A stretch of DNA of 37,234 nucleotides from the NCBI GenBank assembly GCA_050329415.1, contig JBHJOS010000163.1, positions 1 through 37,234 on the forward strand. Reading direction: 5' to 3'. Below are positions 15,652-23,243 of the stretch, piece after piece. This stretch comes from JANNOG01 sp050329415 (GTDB lineage: Bacteria; Actinomycetota; Actinomycetes; Actinomycetales; JBBAYJ01). The stretch's first letter is position 1; every line of letters begins with the position of its first letter. A program made the translations under genes and the position numbers. The notes beneath the pieces were generated by a model, which saw only the letters and a list, made by a program, of their open reading frames with translations, was not told where the DNA came from and ran no database searches.

Positions 15652-16158
15652 GTGAGTGAGGTGGGTGTGCAGATCCGGTCGGCTCTGCCGCGGGACGTGC
15701 CGCGGATCGCGGAGCTGGCGGGGGCCCATGTCGCCGACCGGCGGCTGCTCGCCAAGGACCTCGTCACGCTGTACGAGGATGTCCAGGAGTTCGTCGTCAC
15801 CGAGTCCGCCGGGCAGGTGGTCGGCGCCGGGGCACTCCACGTCATGTGGGCCGACCTCGGAGAGATCCGCTCGCTCGTGGTGGACCCGGCGGCTCGCGGT
15901 CGCGGGGTGGGGGCCGCGCTCGTGGCGAGCCTGATGGCACGGGCGCGCGCCCTGGAACTCCGGCGGCTGTTCTGCCTCACCTTCGAGGTGGCGTTCTTCG
16001 AGCGCCTCGGGTTCCGCCCGGTCGAGGGGCCGGCGGTGACGCCCGACATCTACGAGGAGATGCTCCGTTCCCATGACGACGGTGTGGCCGAGTTCCTCGA
16101 CCTCGCCCGGGTGAAGCCGAACACCCTGGGGAACACCCGGATGATCTGCGACCTGTGA
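15652..16158 (+). CDS. argA: N-acetylglutamate synthase, short GNAT type (Rv2747-like)
   Basis: The product is 168 aa. It would acetylate glutamate (or glutamine) with acetyl-CoA, the first step of arginine synthesis. The GNAT acetyl-CoA loop is 'ARGRGVGAALV' (81-91). Family-specific stretches are 'LVTLYEDVQEFVV', 'GALHVMWADLGEIRSLVVDP', 'LTFEVAFFERLGF' and 'VAEFLDLARVKPNTLGNTRM', closely resembling M. tuberculosis Rv2747 as I remember it. It stands alone, without the amino-acid-kinase domain of classical ArgA. GTG 15652 is chosen because GGAGG at 15639-15643 lies 8 nt ahead; GTG codons at 15643 and 15661 are alternatives. It overlaps the next gene by GTGA. Confidence 0.9.
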   Translation: MSEVGVQIRSALPRDVPRIAELAGAHVADRRLLAKDLVTLYEDVQEFVVTESAGQVVGAGALHVMWADLGEIRSLVVDPAARGRGVGAALVASLMARARALELRRLFCLTFEVAFFERLGFRPVEGPAVTPDIYEEMLRSHDDGVAEFLDLARVKPNTLGNTRMICDL

Positions 16159-16835
16159 CCCCCGACCTGCAGCCCGGCGACTGGCCGCCCCTGGTCGCCC
16201 TCGTCATCGCGCTGCTCGCGGTGGCCGTGCGCCCGGTGTGGCGGTGGGCACGGGTGGTCGTCACGATGGCGCACGAGGGCGGTCACGCGGTCGCCGCCGT
16301 GGCGACCGGGCGCCGCCTGGCAGGGATCACGCTGCACACCGACACCTCGGGGCTGACCGTGAGCCGGGGCCCCGCCCGCGGCCCCGGGATGGTTCTCACC
16401 GCCTTCGCCGGCTACGTCGCGCCCTCGCTGCTCGGGGTGCTGGGGGCGGTCGCCGTCGCCGCCGGGTGGGCCGGGTGGCTGCTCTGGGTGGCCACCGGCC
16501 TGCTGCTGCTCATGCTGGTCGCGGTCCGCAACGTCGTCGGGGTGCTGGCCGTCGTGGCGACGGGCGGGCTCCTCGCGGGGGTGTCGGTGGCCGGTTCCGC
16601 CGAGGTCCGGCTGCTGGCCGTGCAGGTGCTCGTGTGGTTCCTGCTGCTGGGCGGGGTCCACGCGGTGCGCGAACTGGCCCGCAGCCGCCGCCGGCGCGGG
16701 GCGGTGACGTCCGACGCGGACCAGCTGGCCGCGCTCACCGGGCTGCCCGCCCTGCTGTGGGTGGCGCTCTTCGCCCTCGTCACGCTCGGCTGCCTGGCGC
16801 TCGGCGGGTGGATCCTCGTGGCCCCGCTGTTCTGA
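16155..16835 (+). CDS. M50-type (M50B-like) membrane metalloprotease
   Basis: The product is 226 aa with about six hydrophobic segments. The zinc-binding and catalytic motif H40-E-G-G-H44 lies at the start of the second segment ('VVVTMAHEGGHAVAAVATG'), followed by 'GMVLTAFAGYVAPSLLG'. This is the M50B-like pattern (PF13398) seen in many actinobacterial proteins of unknown substrate. The usual M50 second motif NPxxPLDGG is not visible; 'AVRNVVGVLAV' occupies a similar place. A GTG overlaps the TGA of argA, so translation is coupled, though a functional link to arginine synthesis is not evident. Its stop codon lies in the loop of a terminator hairpin. Confidence 0.85.
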   Translation: MTPDLQPGDWPPLVALVIALLAVAVRPVWRWARVVVTMAHEGGHAVAAVATGRRLAGITLHTDTSGLTVSRGPARGPGMVLTAFAGYVAPSLLGVLGAVAVAAGWAGWLLWVATGLLLLMLVAVRNVVGVLAVVATGGLLAGVSVAGSAEVRLLAVQVLVWFLLLGGVHAVRELARSRRRRGAVTSDADQLAALTGLPALLWVALFALVTLGCLALGGWILVAPLF

Positions 16836-16850
16836 CCGGGGCCACGAGGA
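16813..16850. terminator. Bidirectional terminator enclosing the M50 gene stop codon
   Basis: Positions 16813-16826 pair perfectly with 16837-16850 (14 bp). The 10-nt loop contains the TGA of the M50 gene (16833-16835). The thiolase gene on the other strand ends 7 bp away, so one hairpin can serve both. Confidence 0.75.
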
Positions 16851-16856
16851 CCGGTG

Positions 16857-18077
16857 TCAGGCCCCGGCCGGTACCCGCAGCACCAGGGCGTCGCCCTGGC
16901 CGCCGCCGCCGCAGAGGGCAGCCACGCCGGTGCCGCCGCCCCGGCGGCCCAGCTCGAGGGACAGGGTGAGGGCGAGGCGGGCACCGGACATGCCGACCGG
17001 GTGCCCGAGCGCGATCGCGCCTCCGTTGACGTTGACCCGCTCGTCGGTGTCGGTGTCGCTCAGCCCCAGGTCGGCTGCCGACGCCAGGACCACCGCGGCG
17101 AACGCCTCGTTCATCTCGTAGAGGTCGAAGCCGTCGGCGGCGACGCCCTCGCGTTGCGCGGCCTTGCGGATCGCGTTCGACGGCTGGGTCTGCAGCGACG
17201 GGTCCGGTCCCGCGACCATGCCGAACGCACCGATCTCGGCCAGCCACGGCAGGCCCTGCTGCTCCACGAGGTCCTTGCGGGCGACGACGACCGCGGCCGC
17301 GCCGTCCGAGATCTGCGAGCTGGTGCCGGCCGTGATCGTCCCCTGGGGGTGGAACGCCGGCCTGAGCCGCGCCAGGCCCTCGACGGTGGTGTCCGGGCGC
17401 ACCCCCTCGTCGGAGGTGACCGCGACCGGGTCGCCCTTGCGCTGGGGCACCTCGACGGGCACCACCTCGTCGGCGAACCGGCCTTCCTTCCACGCCAGGG
17501 CGGCCCGCCGGTGGGAGCGGGCGGCGAAGGCGTCCTGCTGCTCCCGCGTGAAGCGGTGGCGGCTCGCCACGGCCGTGCCCTCGCGGTTGGCCTCGTCGGT
17601 GAGGGCGCCCATGGCCTGGACCGTGAAGGCGTCCTGCAGGCCGTCGATGACCATGTGGTCGTCCAGGGTCACGTCGCCGTAGGTGAAACCGGCGCGGCTG
17701 CCACGCAGCAGGTGCGGGGCCTGCGACATGGACTCCATGCCGCCGGCGACCACCACGTCGACGACCCCGGTCGAGATCATCTGATCGGCGAGAGCGATCG
17801 CCGTGAGGCCGGACAGGCACACCTTGTTGACGACCATGGTGGGGACCGACATCGGCAGCCCGCCGACGACGGCGGCCTGCCGGGCGGGGGCCTGGCGGGC
17901 ACCGGCGGACAGCACCTGCCCCATGATCACGTAGTCCACCGTGCCGGGGCCGAGGCCGGAGCGGGTGACCGCCGCGCGGATGGCGGCGCCCCCGAGGTCG
18001 GTCGACGGCAGGGAGGACAGCGAACCCTTGAGGCGCCCCATGGGGGTGCGGGCGCCGGCGACGATGACGGAGGCCAT
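16857..18077 (-). CDS. Thiolase family protein, acetyl-CoA C-acetyltransferase
   Basis: The product is 406 aa, usual for thiolases. It catalyses reversible Claisen condensation or cleavage of acyl-CoAs. The nucleophile is Cys87 in 'VNKVCLSGLTAIALADQMI'. The catalytic His is ~359 in 'NGGAIALGHPVGMSGAR', and the second Cys is ~389 in 'ALCGGGGQGDALVL'. The fold is complete, with the 'GGMESMSQAPHLL' loop. Biosynthetic (acetoacetyl-CoA) versus degradative use cannot be decided. TAACCT lies 5 nt upstream of the ATG (18083-18088), so it may have its own near-leaderless promoter although mutY ends only 19 bp upstream. Confidence 0.95.
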   Translation of the reverse strand: MASVIVAGARTPMGRLKGSLSSLPSTDLGGAAIRAAVTRSGLGPGTVDYVIMGQVLSAGARQAPARQAAVVGGLPMSVPTMVVNKVCLSGLTAIALADQMISTGVVDVVVAGGMESMSQAPHLLRGSRAGFTYGDVTLDDHMVIDGLQDAFTVQAMGALTDEANREGTAVASRHRFTREQQDAFAARSHRRAALAWKEGRFADEVVPVEVPQRKGDPVAVTSDEGVRPDTTVEGLARLRPAFHPQGTITAGTSSQISDGAAAVVVARKDLVEQQGLPWLAEIGAFGMVAGPDPSLQTQPSNAIRKAAQREGVAADGFDLYEMNEAFAAVVLASAADLGLSDTDTDERVNVNGGAIALGHPVGMSGARLALTLSLELGRRGGGTGVAALCGGGGQGDALVLRVPAGA

Positions 18078-18096
18078 ACGCCAGGTTACGTCAGCG

Positions 18097-18975
18097 TCAC
18101 GCCCCGGCGGGAAGCCGGAGACCGCCGCCGACCGGCTCCAGGAGGCCGTCGGTGACGAGGCCGTCGACGCACCTGGCGAGCTGGACGCGGTCGGGCCACA
18201 CGGTGTCGATGGTCGCGGTGGGCACCGCTCCCTCGGCGTCCCGGGCCAGGGCCATGACGAGGCCCCGAACGTGGCGGTCGCTGCCGTGCCAGGGCTGTGC
18301 CCGGGTGGTGCGGCCGGTCGCGGGGCGCGGGCCCGGGCACCGACGGCTCAGCGGGCAGGTCCCGCACGACGGCCGGCGGGCGGTGCACACCAGGGCGCCC
18401 AGCTCCATGACGGCGGCGTTCCACCGGGTGGCCGTCGCCGGGTCGGCCGGCAGCAGCGCCTGCGCCCGCTCCCGCTCGTGCCGGGTCGGGGCGCTGGGGC
18501 CAGGGTCGGCGTCACCGGCCGTCCGGGCCAGGACCCGGCGCACGTTGACGTCGAGGACGGCCACCCGGACGCCGTGGCCGAAGGCGGCCGTGGCGGCGGC
18601 GGTGTAGTCCCCCACCCCCGGCAGCGCCCGGAGTTCGGGCACGGCTGCCGGCACCTGCCCGCAGTGCCGCTCGGTGACGGCGACCGCGGCCGCGTGCAAC
18701 CGGAGGGCGCGGCGCGGGTAGCCGAGCCGGCCCCACATCCGCACCGCCTCGCCGGGGGCCTCCGCTGCCAGCGCAGCCGGTTCCGGCCAGCGCGCAGTCC
18801 ACCGCCGCCACGGCTCGACGATCCGGGCGGCCGGTGTCTGCTGGCTCATCACCTCGCACACGAGCACCCCCCACGGGGTGCGGTCCGGGGCGCGCCACGG
18901 GAAGTCCCGGGCCGACCGCTCGTACCAGGTGAGGACCTCGGCGATCACGGCGGTGTCACTCGGCCCCGGCGGCAC
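18097..18975 (-). CDS. mutY: A/G-specific adenine DNA glycosylase MutY
   Basis: The product is 292 aa. It removes adenine mispaired with 8-oxoguanine. Catalytic Glu41 lies in 'CEVMSQQTPAARI', a helix-hairpin-helix is 'LPGVGDYTAAA' (118-128), and the catalytic Asp is D142 in 'VLDVNVRRVLAR'. The 4Fe-4S cluster ligands are C197, C204, C207 and C213, with the exact C-x6-C-x2-C-x5-C spacing. The C-terminus is a short winged-helix-like tail ('DRHVRGLVMALARD') rather than the full Nudix-like domain of E. coli MutY, as in other actinobacterial MutYs. The GTG start at 18975 lacks a strong ribosome binding site; GTG at codon 10 is an alternative. It is downstream of disA (39-bp gap). Confidence 0.95.
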   Translation of the reverse strand: MPPGPSDTAVIAEVLTWYERSARDFPWRAPDRTPWGVLVCEVMSQQTPAARIVEPWRRWTARWPEPAALAAEAPGEAVRMWGRLGYPRRALRLHAAAVAVTERHCGQVPAAVPELRALPGVGDYTAAATAAFGHGVRVAVLDVNVRRVLARTAGDADPGPSAPTRHERERAQALLPADPATATRWNAAVMELGALVCTARRPSCGTCPLSRRCPGPRPATGRTTRAQPWHGSDRHVRGLVMALARDAEGAVPTATIDTVWPDRVQLARCVDGLVTDGLLEPVGGGLRLPAGA

Positions 18976-19014
18976 CTGGTCCGAGGGCGGCGGGTCCGGC
19001 CGTGGTGTTCCGGC

Positions 19015-20097
19015 TCAGACGTACCGCTCGAGGATGCTGGTCTCGGCCAGTCGCGACAGTCCCTCGCGGATCGCCCGAGCCCGGACCGGGCCGATTCCCT
19101 CGACCCCGCCGAAGTCCTCGATCCCGGCGGCGAGCATCTTCTGCAGCGACCCGAAGTGGTCGACGATGCGCTCGGTGAGTGTCTCGGACAGTCGGGGCAC
19201 CCGGTGCAGCATCCGGTAGCCGCGGGGGCTGACCGACACGTCCAGCGGTTCGGGACCCTCGGTGAAGCCGAGCGCCGCTGCCACCTGGGTGAGGTCGACG
19301 AGCTGCCCGGGGCCGAGGGCCATCAGCCGGTCGAGTGCCTCGGCGGTCTCGTCCCGGGTGCCGCCGCGACCGACGTAGTCCCGGACGACGGCCTGGCGCT
19401 CGGCACTGAGACCGGAGATGAGCTCCTCGAGCTGCAGCGACAGCAGCCGGCCGTCGGTCCCGAGCTCGACGAGGTACTCCTCGACCTCGGCGGAGATCCG
19501 GCGCACCATCTCGGCTCGCTGCATGACGGTCGCCACGTCCCGGACGCTCGCCAGGTCCTCGATCTCCAGCCCGGCCAGGGTGCCGGTCACCTCCTGGAGG
19601 CGGTGGGAGTACCGCTCGAGGGTGGCGAGTGCCTGGTTGGCGCGGGTGAGGATCTCGGTCGAGCTCTCCAGCACGCGGCGACGCTCGCCCATGTAGAGGG
19701 CGATGAGGCTCATGGACTGGCTCACGGAGATCACGGGGTGCCCGGTCTGCTTGGCGACCCGCTCCGCGGTGCGGTGGCGAGTGCCGGACTCGACGGTGTC
19801 GACGGAGGGGTCCGGGACCAGGTGGACGGCCGCCCGCACGATGCGCCCGACCCCGGACTCGCCCGGCACGCTGGGGTCGAGCACGACTGCGCCGTCCATC
19901 TTCGCCAGCTCGCGCAGCCGAGTCGCCGAGAAGTCGGCGTCGAGCACGAAACCGCCCGTGCACATGGTCGCGATGGCCTCGTCAAAGCCCATGATCACCA
20001 GAGCACCGGTGCGACCCCGGACGATCCGTTCGAGCCCGTCGCGCAGCGGCGTGCCTGGCGCCACCGCCGCCAGCACCCCTCGGAGTCGCTCGTCCAT
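19015..20097 (-). CDS. disA: DNA integrity scanning protein DisA, diadenylate cyclase
   Basis: The product is 360 aa, the standard length. It makes c-di-AMP from two ATP and scans DNA for branched structures; RadA is a known partner. The DAC domain (1-~145) has the catalytic D68-G-A in 'AKMDGAVVLDP' and R107-H-R-T in 'GTRHRTAERVAKQ'. The linker helices are followed by a C-terminal helix-hairpin-helix DNA-binding domain (~290-350, 'EDFGGVEGIGPVRARAIREG'). ATG 20097 is chosen; a GTG nine bases upstream is possible. A GGGGGG-rich stretch just ahead could be a ribosome binding site. The frame runs open far upstream but the extra sequence is radA shadow. Confidence 0.97.
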   Translation of the reverse strand: MDERLRGVLAAVAPGTPLRDGLERIVRGRTGALVIMGFDEAIATMCTGGFVLDADFSATRLRELAKMDGAVVLDPSVPGESGVGRIVRAAVHLVPDPSVDTVESGTRHRTAERVAKQTGHPVISVSQSMSLIALYMGERRRVLESSTEILTRANQALATLERYSHRLQEVTGTLAGLEIEDLASVRDVATVMQRAEMVRRISAEVEEYLVELGTDGRLLSLQLEELISGLSAERQAVVRDYVGRGGTRDETAEALDRLMALGPGQLVDLTQVAAALGFTEGPEPLDVSVSPRGYRMLHRVPRLSETLTERIVDHFGSLQKMLAAGIEDFGGVEGIGPVRARAIREGLSRLAETSILERYV

Positions 20098-20170
20098 CGC
20101 GTTCACCCCCCGGTTCTGATCGTTCTGTCGTTCACCTGACCTCCGTGAGTCCGCTGCTGGCGTGGACCGG

Positions 20171-20200
20171 AGTCTAGATCCCATGACACAAGAGCACCAA
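20171..20200 (-). promoter_or_regulatory. Possible disA promoter
   Basis: On the minus strand TTGGTG (20200-20195) and TAGACT (20176-20171) are spaced by 18 bp, giving a leader of about 65 nt before the disA ATG. It sits in the 146-bp gap after radA, which suggests disA-mutY can be transcribed separately from radA. Confidence 0.5.
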
Positions 20201-20243
20201 AGGAACACGAGGTGTGACCCGGGCAAGTTTCCCCCGGCCGGTG

Positions 20244-21701
20244 CTAGCTGCTGACAGGCACCGGGTCGGGTCCCCCCACCCCTGACAACTCCTGCGACGG
20301 TAGTCGACCTTGGTCGCCAGGGCGAGCACCGGGAACTGCGCGCAGAGCGGCTGCCACCGCGTCGGCGACGGTGGCCACCTCGACCACCCGGATCCCGTCC
20401 GGCGGAACGGGCGCCCCGTCCGCCCCGGCCGGCACGACCGCGGTCCGGAAGCCGAGCCGCGCGGCCTCGGACAGCCGGCGGTGCAGTGCGGGCACGGTGC
20501 GGACCTCCCCGCCGAGTCCGACCTCGCCGATCGCGACCAGCGAGGGCCGCGTCGCGACGTCGCGCACGGACCCGGCGAGCGCGACTGCCAGCGCGAGGTC
20601 CACACCCGGGTCGGACAGCCGGAGCCCGCCCACGGTCGCCGCGTAGACGTCGGCGGCCGGGGTGCGGATGCCGGCCCGGCGCTCGATCACGGCCTGGACC
20701 ATGGCCACCCGCGAGGCGTCCAGGCCCGATGTCACCCGCCGGGGCGAGCCGGCGGTGGGGACGACGAGGGTCTGCACCTCGACCGCCACCGGGCGACGCC
20801 CCTCGACCGAGACCGTCACGCACGATCCGGGGGCCGGCTGCCGGCCGGACAGGAACACCCCCGAGGGATCAGCGACCTCGGTCATCCCCCCGTCGTCCAG
20901 CTCGAAGCACCCCACCTCGTCGGTCGGGCCGTGCCGGTTCTTGACCGCCCGCAGCAGCCGCAGCCGCGCGTGCCGGTCGCCCTCGAGCAGGCACACGACG
21001 TCGACCAGGTGCTCCAGCGTGCGGGGCCCGGCGACCGAGCCGTCCTTGGTGACGTGGCCGACCAGCAGCGTGGTGGCGCCGGTGCGACGGGCCATGACCC
21101 CCGCCGCTTCCGCCACCGCCCGGACCTGGGTGACGCTGCCGGGCGCGCCGTCCACCTCGTCGACCGTCATGACCTGGACCGAGTCGATGACCACGAGGTC
21201 GGGCCGGCAGTCCTCGGCGGCGGCCGCGACGGCCGGCATGGTCCGTGCCTCGACCAGGAAGAGCCCGACGACGTCCGCCCGGACCCGCCGGGCGCGGGCG
21301 TGCACGGCGGCGGCCGACTCCTCGCCCGTGGCGTAGAGGACCCGCCCGCCGGCCCGGGCCGTCGCGGCGGCCAGCTCGAGGAGCAGGGTCGACTTGCCCA
21401 CCCCCGGCTCCCCGGCGAGCAGCACCACCGCTCCCGGCACCACGCCGCCGCCCAGCACGCGGTCCAGCTCGCCGATGCCGGACGGGCGTGCCGAGACCGC
21501 GTCCAGCGGCACTTCGGTGATGGGCCGAGGAGCGGCCGCCGGCCCGGTCGTCGCCCGGGCGGCCGGGCCGGGTCGGTCCCCAGGCGTCTGCTCGACCGTC
21601 CCCCAGCCGCCGCACCCGCCGCAGCGGCCCACCCACTTCGCGCTGGCGGCACCGCAGGCCGTGCACTCGTAGCCGGGTGCCCGGCGCCGTCCGCTGCTCA
21701 C
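20244..21701 (-). CDS. radA: DNA repair protein RadA
   Basis: The product is 485 aa. This RecA-like branch-migration ATPase acts in recombination repair and interacts with DisA in other bacteria. A zinc finger with Cys13, Cys16, Cys27 and Cys30 ('YECTACGAASAKWVGRCGGC') comes first. Walker A is 'GEPGVGKST' (97-105), then Walker B 'PDLVVIDSVQVM' and the RadA-specific 'KNRHG' (KNRFG in most homologues). A Lon-like C-terminal domain follows ('VDLALAVALAGSV', 'GEVGLGGEVRTVP'). The GTG at 21701 replaces an upstream start at 21731 because it has a leaderless -10 box and begins just before the zinc finger. Confidence 0.97.
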   Translation of the reverse strand: MSSGRRRAPGYECTACGAASAKWVGRCGGCGGWGTVEQTPGDRPGPAARATTGPAAAPRPITEVPLDAVSARPSGIGELDRVLGGGVVPGAVVLLAGEPGVGKSTLLLELAAATARAGGRVLYATGEESAAAVHARARRVRADVVGLFLVEARTMPAVAAAAEDCRPDLVVIDSVQVMTVDEVDGAPGSVTQVRAVAEAAGVMARRTGATTLLVGHVTKDGSVAGPRTLEHLVDVVCLLEGDRHARLRLLRAVKNRHGPTDEVGCFELDDGGMTEVADPSGVFLSGRQPAPGSCVTVSVEGRRPVAVEVQTLVVPTAGSPRRVTSGLDASRVAMVQAVIERRAGIRTPAADVYAATVGGLRLSDPGVDLALAVALAGSVRDVATRPSLVAIGEVGLGGEVRTVPALHRRLSEAARLGFRTAVVPAGADGAPVPPDGIRVVEVATVADAVAAALRAVPGARPGDQGRLPSQELSGVGGPDPVPVSS

Positions 21702-21714
21702 GCACCGCACCGTA
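21701..21714 (-). promoter_or_regulatory. Leaderless promoter of radA
   Basis: On the minus strand TACGGT (21714-21709) is followed by 7 nt and the GTG at 21701. No ribosome binding site is present. Confidence 0.6.
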
Positions 21715-21788
21715 GGCGCCCCCCCGGACACCGCAGCGGGAGACGCCGTCGGGCACCGGGCTCGCGACTCGTCCGGACCGGCGGGCCC

Positions 21789-22145
21789 TCAGACCGCCAG
21801 CAGCGTCGCCGTGAAGATGAGGACCCCGGCGCCGACCGCGACCCCCGGGATGAGCGCCCAGGTGAGGACCGACCTGCTCCGGGTGTGCAGGTACTCCCCG
21901 ACGCCGGCCCCGGTGAAGATCGCGATGCCCGCCACCGAGATCGCGGCCGCCAGCCACACCTCCCCGGGCTCGGGGTCCACCGCGGTCGGGGCCACAATGA
22001 ACCACGGGACGACGGTGGCGACGGCGACGCCCACCAGCCACACCAGGACCAGGAGCAGGCTCAGCGCGGACGGGCGGGGCCACAGCGCCGCCGGCGGCGT
22101 GTCGTGGGGTGGCTTCGTCGTCCGCCCGGGTCGCGACTCGTTCAC
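21789..22145 (-). CDS. Small multi-pass membrane protein, unknown function
   Basis: The product is 118 aa. A basic, Pro-rich N-terminus (~1-25) is followed by three hydrophobic segments at roughly 27-50, 62-80 and 92-115, separated by short loops such as 'EYLHTRSRS'. No motif was recognised. The GTG at 22145 is chosen because the frame upstream is antisense to ppx and because GAACCT lies 6 nt ahead, suggesting leaderless transcription. It is divergent from ppx across 33 bp and lies 87 bp upstream of radA on the same strand. It is probably a conserved actinobacterial membrane protein. Confidence 0.65.
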   Translation of the reverse strand: MNESRPGRTTKPPHDTPPAALWPRPSALSLLLVLVWLVGVAVATVVPWFIVAPTAVDPEPGEVWLAAAISVAGIAIFTGAGVGEYLHTRSRSVLTWALIPGVAVGAGVLIFTATLLAV

Positions 22146-22179
22146 CCCCACAGGTTCCCACGGGCTACCGTGCGCCACA
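22145..22179. promoter_or_regulatory. Divergent leaderless promoters for ppx and the small membrane protein
   Basis: TACCGT (22166-22171) lies 7 nt before the ppx ATG at 22179. On the other strand GAACCT (22157-22152) lies 6 nt before the GTG at 22145. The two start codons are separated by only 33 bp, so the polymerases must compete. Confidence 0.55.
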
Positions 22180-23162
22180 TGCGGCTCGGGGTGCTCGACG
22201 TCGGGTCCAACACCGTCCACCTGCTCGTCATCGACGCGCGGCCGGGCGCCCGCCCGCTCCCGGCGGCCTCGCACAAGTCGGAGCTCCACCTCGCCGAGCA
22301 CCTCGGCCCCACCGGCGACGTCACGGCGGCCGGCGTCGAGGCGCTCGTCACGGCGGTCGGCGACGCCATGGCGGCGGCCGCCGACCAGGGGGTCGAGCAG
22401 GTCCTGCCGTTCGTCACGTCGGCGGTCCGCGAGGCGGGCAACGCCGAGGCCGTCCTCGCGGAGGTGGCGGCGCGGGCCGGGGTGGCCCTGCACGTCCTCA
22501 CCGGGGAGCGCGAGGCAGCGCTGACGTTCCTCGCGGCGCGGCGCTGGTACGGGTGGTCGGCGGGGCGGCTGGTCGTGCTGGACATCGGCGGCGGGAGCCT
22601 GGAGGTCGCCGCCGGGCAGGACGAGGCCCCGGACATCGCGCTGAGCAGCCCGCTCGGGGCCGGCCGGCTCACCCGGGAGGCGTTCGCCGGGGCCGGCCGC
22701 GACGTCGCCGCCGACCGCGAGGTCGCCGTGCTGCGGGTGCGGGTGCGCCGGGACGTGGCCCGGCTGGCGTCCGAGCTCAACCGCGCGGGTCCGTGGGACC
22801 GCATGGTGGGCACCAGCAAGACCTTCCGCAGCCTCGCCCGGGTCGCCGCACACGACCCCGACGGCCGTCTCACCGGGGACGTCGGCGTCCTGGATCGCGC
22901 CGCCCTCAGGGCCTGGGTGCCGCGCCTGGCCGGCATGGACGCGAGCGGGCGCGCCGAACTGCCCGGCGTCACCCTCAACCGCGCGCCCCAGCTGCTCGCC
23001 GGGGCACTGGTCGCCGAGGCGCTCATGGACCTCCTCGACACCCCGGCCGTCGCGATCTGTCCGTGGGCGCTGCGCGAGGGCGTGCTGCTGCACCACTTCG
23101 ACGCCATGCTCGACACGCGGCCGCAGTCCGCCATCGTGGCCGTCCCTCCGGTCCCCGCCTGA
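22179..23162 (+). CDS. ppx: Exopolyphosphatase / guanosine pentaphosphate phosphohydrolase family
   Basis: The product is 327 aa, nearly the length of M. tuberculosis Rv0496 (Ppx1). The ASKHA fold shows phosphate-binding loops 'VLDVGSNTVHLLVID' (4-18) and 'VVLDIGGGSLEVAAG', plus 'TSAVREAGNAEAV'. It should hydrolyse short polyphosphate (or pppGpp), linking phosphate storage to stress signalling. It lacks the extra C-terminal HD-type domain of E. coli Ppx/GppA. The ATG at 22179 is fixed by the conserved start MRLGVLDVGSNT and a -10 box 7 nt upstream. The gene order ppx-isomerase-(unknown)-proC is also found in M. tuberculosis (Rv0496-Rv0500). Confidence 0.92.
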   Translation: MRLGVLDVGSNTVHLLVIDARPGARPLPAASHKSELHLAEHLGPTGDVTAAGVEALVTAVGDAMAAAADQGVEQVLPFVTSAVREAGNAEAVLAEVAARAGVALHVLTGEREAALTFLAARRWYGWSAGRLVVLDIGGGSLEVAAGQDEAPDIALSSPLGAGRLTREAFAGAGRDVAADREVAVLRVRVRRDVARLASELNRAGPWDRMVGTSKTFRSLARVAAHDPDGRLTGDVGVLDRAALRAWVPRLAGMDASGRAELPGVTLNRAPQLLAGALVAEALMDLLDTPAVAICPWALREGVLLHHFDAMLDTRPQSAIVAVPPVPA

Positions 23163-23164
23163 CA

Positions 23165-23206
23165 GCGCCCGGAGCGGCGACCCCGGCGCCCGGAGCGGCG
23201 ACCCCG
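23165..23206. repeat. Perfect 21-bp tandem duplication after ppx
   Basis: Positions 23165-23185 and 23186-23206 are identical. The duplication begins 3 bp after the ppx stop and ends 25 bp before the next -10 box. The unit is GC-rich and forms no obvious terminator by itself. Confidence 0.85.
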
Positions 23207-23230
23207 GCGGCCCGGGCGACGCGCGCCCCC

Positions 23231-23243
23231 TACGATCCACCGG
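23231..23243 (+). promoter_or_regulatory. Leaderless promoter of the TIM-barrel isomerase gene
   Basis: TACGAT (23231-23236) is followed by 6 nt and the GTG at 23243. No ribosome binding site is present. Confidence 0.6.

Noticed and set aside
18097..18975. MutY as a truncated pseudogene lacking the Nudix-like domain
   Set aside because: All catalytic and iron-sulfur residues are present, and short MutY proteins with a winged-helix-like tail are normal in actinobacteria.
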